Source: Planctomycetaceae bacterium
GTDB lineage: Bacteria > Planctomycetota > Planctomycetia > Pirellulales > Thermoguttaceae
Length of the DNA: 6,716 nucleotides
Direction of reading: 5' to 3'
Assembly: GCA_031283515.1 (NCBI GenBank)
Contig: JAITBS010000332.1
Location: 1-6,716, forward strand
The stretch's first letter is position 1. Each line of letters opens with the position of its first letter. The notes beneath the pieces were generated by a model, which made no database searches, was not told where the DNA came from, and saw nothing but the letters and a program-made list of their open reading frames with translations. A program made the translations under genes and the position numbers. Below are positions 1 through 5,841 of this stretch, in pieces.

Positions 1-1643
1 TGTTGCAATTGTTCTAAACCTTCCTTGCGCTTTTGGGCAATCTCAGAATCTTTCGCATCCGTCTTACAATATTTCAATTCCAAAACCCATTCGTATTGAA
101 CTTGCGGAAAATTAGGATTGCGTTGCAGAAAAATGTCCGCACGTCCCGGAACCGTTTCATACTCGCTCATCGGAATATAAATATTGTTCAAAAGAAGATA
201 AGCAAGCAACAAAACCTTAATATATTTTTCGTCAAAACGTTGCAAATCGAAATCCGATAACTTACTAAACGCATTTTTCGAAACATAATCAATCAAACCC
301 TCTATTGTTCCTTCCATTGCCATAGCACGAATAGATTCCTTCAACACTTTTTCATTCAGTGTTATGTCGGGAGAACCATCTTTAACAAGGTTACGGAGAT
401 ATTCCCAATAAGTTGTTTGGATTGAATAGTTCGGAATGACTAAACGTAACTCGTCTAAATAAGATTCTTTAATCGTAAGCAAACCCATATAAAACAATAA
501 CGAAATAAAATAATTGTCATCATTCAATTGATCAATGGAAAATTTCTCCAACACATTTGATACAATATTTCCTTCTTTAATAATTTTAATCAAGATATCG
601 CGGTTGTGGTCACTTTGTATCAGACGTTTTAGCCGACTGGGATCCATACATAAATTCGGATCAATAAGATTTTTGGGACTTTTACCGGTTTTAGATAATT
701 GATTAAAAAAGTAAAGCATCATTGATGGGTTATAGACTTTGTTTTCGCCTTCCTCATTGAAAAGATAACCGTTATAATAATATTCGATATCGACCTTGAT
801 TTGACCGGCATCAATTCCAGTCTCCACCATTAACTGTTCCACCTCTTCGCGTGTAAAACCCAACATTTCATTATAGAGCAAATCGCGTGTCAGATTGGTC
901 GCAATATTGTAACCGCTGGTAAGATCGTCAAGCATCACCGGTGAAATACCGGTAATAAATGTACGATCAACAATAGAAAAAGTTGTTGCCGATTTAATTG
1001 TTTCGTAAAAATCACGTACAATTCCATTGGCTTTAACCATGCTCTTATAAAATTCACTGCCTTTCACTGTTCCCATTGCAATGAGGTCATTCGCGAAATG
1101 GTCGTACTCATCAATAATCACGAACACTTGTATTTTCGCCGATTTCGCAACACTAAACGCTCGCTCAATAACCCCAAGATTCGGATGTTCTTCATTCATC
1201 TGCCGAATCATTTCTTCGGCATTCGGGAAAATATTTTTGTGATCATCCAGAAATTGACACACATAATAACGAATTTTGTTGCAAAAAGAAAAAATAAATT
1301 CATCGGCTCCATTAGCGGTATTTAAGCCGGAAAAATCAAAATTCATCACCGCATAACTATTTTTTCGAGGCGTAGGATGTTGACCGATATAGAGATCGCC
1401 GAATAAACGTTCAAATTCATCTGCGTAATTCACATCATAATAATACGTGAGCGTGGAAAGAAATAAACTCTTGCCAAATCGGCGCGGACGAATAAATATT
1501 TGTGATGAATTACTTTCTTTCTCAAGAGTTTCGATAAAGCGTGTTTTGTCAATATAAACAAAATCACTGTTTCGTATTTTTTGGAAATCGGCATTGCCGT
1601 AAGGCAATTGTTTGGGAGATTGTGTACTCATATTCATATTCAT
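1..1643 (-). CDS. AAA-ATPase-like protein with C-terminal PD-(D/E)XK nuclease-like domain (3' end cut by window)
   Basis: Reading the minus strand from ATG at 1643 gives 547 uninterrupted codons and then runs off the window edge, so the C-terminus is missing. Residues 1-30 contain the family opening (LPYGNADFQKIRNSDFVYID). A P-loop-like motif RPRRFGKSL lies at residues 52-60, and a Walker-B-like stretch VFVIIDEYDHF at 173-183 has D178 and E179. Near the visible end, GRADIFL (D503) followed by WVLELKY (E522, K524) fits the D...ExK core of a PD-(D/E)XK fold. This is the architecture of the AAA-ATPase_like plus PDDEXK_9 (DUF1703) family, which is highly paralogous in Bacteroidota and has no settled function; ties to defence or mobile DNA are speculation. 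Three in-frame ATGs (1643, 1637, 1631) are possible starts, and no Shine-Dalgarno sequence separates them. The gene follows purE by 104 bases on the same strand. Confidence 0.9.
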   Translation of the reverse strand, partial: MNMNMSTQSPKQLPYGNADFQKIRNSDFVYIDKTRFIETLEKESNSSQIFIRPRRFGKSLFLSTLTYYYDVNYADEFERLFGDLYIGQHPTPRKNSYAVMNFDFSGLNTANGADEFIFSFCNKIRYYVCQFLDDHKNIFPNAEEMIRQMNEEHPNLGVIERAFSVAKSAKIQVFVIIDEYDHFANDLIAMGTVKGSEFYKSMVKANGIVRDFYETIKSATTFSIVDRTFITGISPVMLDDLTSGYNIATNLTRDLLYNEMLGFTREEVEQLMVETGIDAGQIKVDIEYYYNGYLFNEEGENKVYNPSMMLYFFNQLSKTGKSPKNLIDPNLCMDPSRLKRLIQSDHNRDILIKIIKEGNIVSNVLEKFSIDQLNDDNYFISLLFYMGLLTIKESYLDELRLVIPNYSIQTTYWEYLRNLVKDGSPDITLNEKVLKESIRAMAMEGTIEGLIDYVSKNAFSKLSDFDLQRFDEKYIKVLLLAYLLLNNIYIPMSEYETVPGRADIFLQRNPNFPQVQYEWVLELKYCKTDAKDSEIAQKRKEGLEQLQ

Positions 1644-1702
1644 AAAATAATTGTTCAAATTCGTAACACTGAAACATTACAAGTTTTCTTCAAAAGATTA
1701 AC

Positions 1703-1745
1703 GTATGAAAAAATCATTCTAGCTGTTGGTGTTTATTTTTCATAC
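1703..1745. repeat. 10-bp perfect inverted repeat between purE and the ATPase-like gene
   Basis: GTATGAAAAA at 1703-1712 is the exact reverse complement of TTTTTCATAC at 1736-1745, with 23 bases between the arms. It begins three bases past the purE stop codon, in the gap before the ATPase-like gene. It could fold in the purE transcript as a 3' stem or be a protein-binding dyad. It is A/T-rich and has no T-run after the stem in the direction of purE transcription, so it is not a clear intrinsic terminator. Confidence 0.5.
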
Positions 1746-1747
1746 AA

Positions 1748-2260
1748 TTATTTTATTTCATTATTTTGTTTCAACGAATTTTTCAAGTTCTTATTTTTTT
1801 CGGTTATTTTTTCGACGAGTTTTTTTCTGAAATCGAGTAATTTTTGTTTTAGTATTGGATCTGCAAGGGCTAAAATTTGAACGGCAAGAATTCCGGCATT
1901 GCGGGCACCTCCAGAACCAACACCAACAGTTGCCACCGGAATATCACCCGGCATCTGAACAGTTGAGAGCAATGAATCGAGACCGCCGGAAAGTTCGGTT
2001 GAAACAGGAATACCAATGACCGGCAGAATCGTATGCGAAGCAACCACTCCAGCCAAATGAGCTGCTCCGCCTGCTGCACAAATGATTACACCAATACCGC
2101 GACCAGACGCTTCTTCGGCATACTTTTTAACAGAATCGGGAGTTCGGTGCGCACTCATCACATTGACTTCATACGAAACACCAAACTCATCCAATGACTT
2201 CGCAACACCATTGATTTTTGACCAATCGCTGTCACTTCCCATTAAAATACCAACTTGCAT
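1748..2260 (-). CDS. purE: 5-(carboxyamino)imidazole ribonucleotide mutase, class I PurE
   Basis: PurE converts N5-CAIR to CAIR in cytosolic de novo purine synthesis, acting on the product of PurK. From the ATG at 2260 the protein has 170 residues, the usual size of class I PurE. The signature motifs are present: GSDSD at 8-12 (phosphate-binding loop), SAHRTP at 36-41 with H38 matching the catalytic His45 of E. coli PurE, AAGGAAHLAGVVA at 62-74, GLDSLLSTVQMP at 93-104 and GGARNAGILA at 117-126. The last 20 residues are a Lys/Asn-rich tail. The frame is open 19 codons further upstream, but that part has no family similarity, and homologues begin just before the GSDSD loop, so 2260 is chosen. 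No purK is visible. It lies 103 bases downstream of the NuoF/HydB gene on the same strand, so co-transcription is possible. Confidence 0.95.
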   Translation of the reverse strand: MQVGILMGSDSDWSKINGVAKSLDEFGVSYEVNVMSAHRTPDSVKKYAEEASGRGIGVIICAAGGAAHLAGVVASHTILPVIGIPVSTELSGGLDSLLSTVQMPGDIPVATVGVGSGGARNAGILAVQILALADPILKQKLLDFRKKLVEKITEKNKNLKNSLKQNNEIK

Positions 2261-2363
2261 TGTTTGTAATATTGTTTTAAGGAGTTGTGTTCTTAAACAA
2301 ATTGATAAAAATTTCACTGAAATATTACCGGATTTTAAAATGCACCAAGTATATCAATATCAG
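2261..2363 (-). other. Gap between the NuoF/HydB gene and purE, no clear terminator
   Basis: This stretch lies between the stop codon of the upstream gene and the purE start. It contains a short dyad, ATTTCA-C-TGAAAT at 2311-2323, and the A/T palindrome ATTTTAAAAT. Neither is a GC-rich stem followed by T-residues. I found no match to the Bacteroidota -33/-7 promoter with correct spacing. The simplest reading is read-through transcription, but this cannot be settled from the sequence. Confidence 0.35.
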
Positions 2364-4349
2364 TTACACCTTTTCAATTGCGTAGAAACGGCAAGAGTCG
2401 GCGCAAGCTCCACAACTGATACATTTATCTGTAATGATATGATGTACATTTTTTGTTGTTCCGACAATTGCGTCGGCGGGGCATTTTCGTGCGCAAAGAG
2501 TACAGCCGGTACATTTTTCGGTGATTTGATAGTGGATCATTTCAACACATGCTTTTGCCGGACATGTTCGATCATAAACGTGTGCTTCATATTCGTGCCG
2601 AAACCAGCGCAATGTTGAAAGTACCGGATTGGGAGCGGTTTGTCCCAAACCACAAAGCGAAGTATCACGGATCACCTCTGCCAGATGTTCGAGATACACA
2701 ATACTTTGAAAGCGTTCGAGTGTTTGTTTACCGGTTTCGTGGCGTCGTCCGCGAGTGATTCGATTGAGCGTTTCCAACATTCGCCGAGTTCCTTCGCGGC
2801 ACGGAATACATTTACCGCAACTTTCACGTTGGATAAAATCCATAAAGAATTTCGCAACATCAACCATACAGTTATCTTCATCCATCACCACAAGACCGCC
2901 CGAACCCATCATCGCACCAACAGTTTTCAGCGATTCATAATCGATCTCAATATCAAGATGCGACTCAGGAATACAACCGCCGGAAGGACCACCGATTTGT
3001 ACTGCCTTGTACGCTTTGCCGCGGGCAATTCCGCCGCCAATAGAAAACACGACTTCCCGTAACGTTGTTCCCATCGCCACTTCAACCAATCCCGTACGAG
3101 AAACCTTACCGGATAAAGCGAACACTTTTGTTCCTTTACTTCCGGCAGTTCCTACGGAGGCAAACCAATCGGCATTGTTTTTGATGAGAGCCGGAACATT
3201 CGCTAATGTTTCGACATTGTTGATAATGGTCGGATGCCCGAATAATCCAGATACTGCTGGAAACGGCGGACGCGGACGCGGCATTCCGCGTTTACCTTCA
3301 ATACTATGAATTAACGCTGTTTCTTCACCGCAAACAAACGCACCGGCTCCTTTTTTGATAACCATTTCAAGCGAAAAATTACTGCCAAGAATTTTTTCAC
3401 CGAGCAGATTATTGGCTTTAGCATCGGTAATTGCTTGTTCGAGTCGGGCGATTGCGAGCGGATATTCGGCACGAATATAAATGTACGCTTTACCGGCTCC
3501 GATAGCGTAAGCGGCAATCGCCATACCTTCGAGCAGCCGATGCGGATCGCCTTCGATAACCGCGCGATCCATAAACGCACCCGGATCACCTTCGTCGGCA
3601 TTGCAAACGAGATAGCGATGTGTATCTTTATTATTTCGTGCGAATTTCCATTTTACTCCGGTTGGAAAACCGCCGCCGCCGCGACCGCGAAGCCCGCTTT
3701 TTTCAACTTCGATACAAACCTCCATTGGGTCCCAAGCGGGTTTGCCGTCGGTGCCGAGAATTTTTCGTAATCCTTGATAGCCGCCTGAAGCGAGATATTC
3801 TTCGAGTTGCGCCGGATCGATCACTCCGCAGTTTTTCAAGACCCATCGGGTTTGCGGACCGAAGAATGGGTGTTCGTCCTGAAATTTCACACCTTCCCAA
3901 GATTGCTGATTGGGAGTGCGAAATTGTCCCATAACAAGCTCTTTCGGTATCTCTCCGGCAAAAACTGCATCGAGCAATCCGGCAACTTTATCTTTTGTAA
4001 CATTTTGGAACATTAATCGGGTTCGACCCGGCAGTTGCACATCGACAAGAGGTTCCATAGCACAAAGTCCAATACAACCGACTTCAACAATATCAGCGTC
4101 CATTCCTTTTTCGGACAAATATTTTTTGATTTCGGCGAGAGTAAAATGGGAACCGGCACCAAAACCGCAAGTTCCCATTCCAATAAAGATAGTTGGTTTT
4201 TGTACGGTTTCACGGCGAAGAGTTACCATTTTGGCATTCCACAATTTTGCGGATTTTTCGTCACAACCACAAGCACATTGCGAAGCCGGATTTTCTCCGT
4301 CTTGAATTGCCCAGTTCAAAAAATTCTTGTCAATTTGTTGTGTTGGCAT
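2364..4349 (-). CDS. nuoF: NuoF/HydB-type NADH-binding flavo-iron-sulfur subunit (hydrogenase or complex-I-like dehydrogenase)
   Basis: This 661-residue protein has the layout of HydB/HymB/HndC subunits of NAD(P)-linked [FeFe]-hydrogenases, longer than respiratory NuoF because domains are added at both ends. Residues 54-100 form a thioredoxin-like [2Fe-2S] module with C61, C92 and C96. The FMN/NADH core shows GRGGGGFPTGVKW at 222-234, NADEGDPGAFMDR at 250-262 and GAGAFVCGEETALIHSIEG at 334-352. An SLBB region follows, then the N3-type [4Fe-4S] site C511, C514, C517 and C566. The C-terminus carries two ferredoxin-type [4Fe-4S] sites, C613/C616/C619/C623 and C643/C646/C649/C653. The likely role is cytosolic transfer of electrons between NADH, FMN and a partner hydrogenase or ferredoxin. 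No NuoE/HydC or HydA gene is adjacent. The first 40 residues are an extension with C25-A-C27-G-C29; M41 is an alternative start. The fourth usual Cys of the [2Fe-2S] module appears replaced by I56. The exact enzyme complex cannot be decided from this subunit. Confidence 0.93.
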   Translation of the reverse strand: MPTQQIDKNFLNWAIQDGENPASQCACGCDEKSAKLWNAKMVTLRRETVQKPTIFIGMGTCGFGAGSHFTLAEIKKYLSEKGMDADIVEVGCIGLCAMEPLVDVQLPGRTRLMFQNVTKDKVAGLLDAVFAGEIPKELVMGQFRTPNQQSWEGVKFQDEHPFFGPQTRWVLKNCGVIDPAQLEEYLASGGYQGLRKILGTDGKPAWDPMEVCIEVEKSGLRGRGGGGFPTGVKWKFARNNKDTHRYLVCNADEGDPGAFMDRAVIEGDPHRLLEGMAIAAYAIGAGKAYIYIRAEYPLAIARLEQAITDAKANNLLGEKILGSNFSLEMVIKKGAGAFVCGEETALIHSIEGKRGMPRPRPPFPAVSGLFGHPTIINNVETLANVPALIKNNADWFASVGTAGSKGTKVFALSGKVSRTGLVEVAMGTTLREVVFSIGGGIARGKAYKAVQIGGPSGGCIPESHLDIEIDYESLKTVGAMMGSGGLVVMDEDNCMVDVAKFFMDFIQRESCGKCIPCREGTRRMLETLNRITRGRRHETGKQTLERFQSIVYLEHLAEVIRDTSLCGLGQTAPNPVLSTLRWFRHEYEAHVYDRTCPAKACVEMIHYQITEKCTGCTLCARKCPADAIVGTTKNVHHIITDKCISCGACADSCRFYAIEKV

Positions 4350-4454
4350 GGAAATAAATTAGGGTTGGAGGAGTAGGATTAAACTACAATAATATTGAGA
4401 ACAATACGTCAATATTTCGATGACCTATTATTAAATTCCATAGATAACACAAAA

Positions 4455-4526
4455 AAGGTAAGTAATCAAGAGGTCGGCAATTTTTTTCCGAAAAGTTTTT
4501 ACTTACAGTCCTCTATACATTACCTT
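4455..4526. other. Possible alternative stem structure in the leader of the NuoF/HydB gene
   Basis: Several complementary segments overlap. GTAAGTAA at 4458-4465 pairs perfectly with TTACTTAC at 4499-4506. The overlapping AAGGTAA at 4455-4461 pairs with TTACCTT at 4520-4526, enclosing AGAGG (4469-4473) with CCTCT (4510-4514) and TCGG (4474-4477) with CCGA (4488-4491). The two outer stems exclude each other because they share bases. The position is 106-177 bases upstream of the NuoF/HydB start codon. In A/T-rich DNA such pairings can arise by chance, so this is tentative. Confidence 0.25.
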
Positions 4527-4690
4527 GCCAACAATTAGTTGTTTTGTTATTTAAATTGAGTAAAAAGAAAATTGTACGGTCATTGGGTTATCAAAAAAAC
4601 CAAATGATGACAAGGTTAATGTATCGTTTTTGCGGTAACGTCTTGAAAAATTATTTTTCCAACAGTTACAGTTCAGGAGGCAGGCGGACT

Positions 4691-4765
4691 TTTGCCGAAA
4701 CGCTGCATCAGCTGTTTACGGACGTAAATGGAAACATTATCAGCTGTTGCTGCTTTTCGGCGAAA
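4691..4765 (+). repeat. Diverged copy of short blocks also found at 6451-6600
   Basis: Three blocks recur near the right edge in the same orientation. They are GCCGAAACGCTGCA at 4694-4707 (one mismatch to 6540-6553), CTGTTTACGG at 4712-4721 followed closely by AATGGAAA (identical at 6577-6586 plus AATGGAAA), and the palindrome TTTCGGCGAAA at 4755-4765 (identical at 6453-6463). ATCAGCTGTT also occurs twice here, at 4707-4716 and 4739-4748. The order of the blocks differs between the two places, so they may be remnants of a dispersed element rather than a simple duplication. Confidence 0.4.
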
Positions 4766-4934
4766 CATTGCCGGACACCGAAATAAGATCACTACTGAAT
4801 AAATACTTTTAATATTGTGTCTCTTAAAAAGTTACGGGTACTTGCAACCGATCTTATGGAGAAGGTAAAATACCTGTCAAATTTTTTCACTCAATTTTTA
4901 GGAAAATGTCTGGCAAACATTCAAACATTTAACC

Positions 4935-4965
4935 TTTGTTATTTAACTTTTTTTTTTGAACTTTG
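4935..4965 (+). promoter_or_regulatory. Bacteroidota-type promoter of eda
   Basis: TTTG at 4935-4938 and GAACTTTG at 4958-4965 are separated by exactly 19 bases. The Bacteroidota primary-sigma consensus is TTTG, 19-21 bases, TAnnTTTG, so the only mismatch is the first base of the -7 box. Transcription would start near 4971-4974, leaving a leader of about 10-13 bases before the eda ATG at 4984. The spacer contains a run of ten T (4948-4957). Confidence 0.65.
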
Positions 4966-4983
4966 CGGTTCTTCACAACAATT

Positions 4984-5625
4984 ATGCACATTATTTTTGA
5001 AACGATTGAGAAATATCGGGTTATTCCGGTGATTGCTATTGAGGATATTTCCTTGGCGTTGCCGTTGGCGGATGCGTTGCTTGAAGGCGGTTTGCCGTTG
5101 GTGGAAATTACATTCCGCACTCCTGCCGCTGCGGAAGTTATTCAAACACTTGTCGAAAAACGACCGGAACTCTGTGTTGGTGCCGGAACAGTTTTGACGC
5201 CAACTAATATTCATGACGCTATTCATGCCGGTGCCAAATTTGGAGTGGCTCCGGGACTCAATGCCGAAACTATTGATTTGGCGGAATCATTGGAATGGGC
5301 ATTCGTTCCCGGTGTTTGCACACCAAGCGAGATTGAATCGGCGTTGGCAATGAACTTTACCATCCTGAAATTTTTTCCAGCTGGAGCGATGGGTGGAATT
5401 TCGATGCTCAAAGCACTTTCCGCTCCTTATTCCCACACCGGCATCCGATTCATACCAACCGGCGGTATTTCCGAATCGAACTTGGCGGAATATCTTGCAA
5501 CCCCAACCGTGTTGGCGTGCGGCGGAACATGGATCGCCTCCAAAACCGATATCACCGAAGGAAATTGGGAACAAATTAAAAAACGATGCCGGAAAGTTGC
5601 AGAAATCGTTGCCGGTTTGAAATGA
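4984..5625 (+). CDS. eda: 2-keto-3-deoxy-6-phosphogluconate / 4-hydroxy-2-oxoglutarate aldolase
   Basis: This class I (Schiff-base) aldolase splits KDPG into pyruvate and glyceraldehyde 3-phosphate in the Entner-Doudoroff pathway and in sugar-acid breakdown; many homologues also act on 4-hydroxy-2-oxoglutarate. It is a cytosolic TIM barrel that is trimeric in characterised relatives. From ATG 4984 it has 213 residues, the normal size. The active-site set matches E. coli Eda by motif and spacing: E41 and R45 in EITFR, T69 in GAGTV, and Schiff-base K129 in ILKFFPAG. Phosphate-binding segments are FIPTGGI at 156-162 and ACGGTW at 178-183. A TTG at 4963 extends the frame by seven codons but overlaps the promoter -7 box, so ATG 4984 is preferred. 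No Shine-Dalgarno sequence is seen. No other gene of sugar-acid breakdown is in the window, and the gene is followed by a long repeat region. Confidence 0.95.
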   Translation: MHIIFETIEKYRVIPVIAIEDISLALPLADALLEGGLPLVEITFRTPAAAEVIQTLVEKRPELCVGAGTVLTPTNIHDAIHAGAKFGVAPGLNAETIDLAESLEWAFVPGVCTPSEIESALAMNFTILKFFPAGAMGGISMLKALSAPYSHTGIRFIPTGGISESNLAEYLATPTVLACGGTWIASKTDITEGNWEQIKKRCRKVAEIVAGLK

Positions 5626-5647
5626 ATTTTGGAACCGCCTGTTTTGT

Positions 5648-5824
5648 TCCGCAGATTTCACGGATGGTCGCGGAAAAATCATCGGCGTTAATTCGTGTCG
5701 TCTTAGTCCGCAGATTTCACGGATGGTCGCGGAAAAATCATCGGCGTTAATCCGTGTCGTCTTAGTCCGCAGATTTCGCAGATGGTCGCAGAAAAATCAT
5801 CGGCGTTAATCTGCGTCATCTGCG
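5648..5824 (+). repeat. Three tandem copies of a 59-bp palindromic element
   Basis: Copies begin at 5648, 5707 and 5766, each with TCCGCAGATTTC. Copies 1 and 2 differ at one base; copy 3 is more diverged. Each contains an internal dyad: CACGGAT (5659-5665) with ATTCGTG (5691-5697), CACGGAT (5718-5724) with ATCCGTG (5750-5756), and CGCAGAT (5777-5783) with ATCTGCG (5809-5815). The words CGCAGATTTC and ATCTGCGTCATCTGCGG resemble intergenic palindromic repeats that I recall from many environmental genomes, often mistranslated as short hypothetical proteins. A database search is needed to confirm that link. Confidence 0.85.
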
Positions 5825-5837
5825 GACTGTTTTTTTT
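5764..5837 (+). terminator. Long hairpin plus T8, likely terminator downstream of eda
   Basis: AGTCCGCAGAT at 5764-5774 pairs perfectly with ATCTGCGGACT at 5818-5828. A 2x2 internal loop follows, then a second 7-bp stem (5777-5783 with 5809-5815) closing a 25-base loop. T8 at 5830-5837 begins two bases after the outer stem. The structure is formed by the last 59-bp copy and lies about 140 bases past the eda stop codon. The loop is larger than in a typical intrinsic terminator. Confidence 0.55.
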
Positions 5838-5841
5838 CTGT

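Larger units (their letters stand above)
4350..4983. other. Divergent intergenic region, no convincing gene
   Basis: These 634 bases separate the leftward NuoF/HydB gene from rightward eda. Both strands are broken by frequent stops; the longest frame (80 codons from a TTG at 4544) has no ribosome-binding site or recognisable domain. The region contains potential stems near 4455-4526, short blocks shared with the right end of the window at 4691-4765, a small A/T-rich hairpin (AGGTA-AAA-TACCT, 4863-4875) followed by T6 at 4882-4887, and the eda promoter. No tRNA-like cloverleaf was seen. The promoter of the NuoF/HydB gene should lie here, but I could not place it. Confidence 0.6.

Noticed and set aside
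2258..2317. Upstream start for PurE adding 19 residues
   Set aside because: The added residues show no family similarity and start in non-coding-like sequence. Family members begin just before the GSDSD loop.
4387..4394. Possible -7 box for the NuoF/HydB gene (TATTATTG on the minus strand)
   Set aside because: One mismatch to TAnnTTTG, and no TTTG at 19-21 bases upstream.
4544..4786. 80-codon frame in the divergent intergenic region
   Set aside because: TTG start, no ribosome-binding site, no recognisable domain, and its second half lies in the short blocks shared with the right end of the window.
4863..4887. AGGTA-AAA-TACCT hairpin followed by T6
   Set aside because: A five-pair A/T-rich stem with seven bases before the T-run and no gene upstream to terminate. 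Probably chance.
4963..4983. TTG start for eda adding seven residues
   Set aside because: The codon lies in the -7 box of the likely promoter, upstream of the expected transcript start. ATG 4984 gives the normal N-terminus.
5631..5650. GGAAC...GTTCC stem right after eda as terminator
   Set aside because: Only five base pairs with a ten-base loop and no T-run after it. The hairpin at 5764-5837 is a far better candidate.
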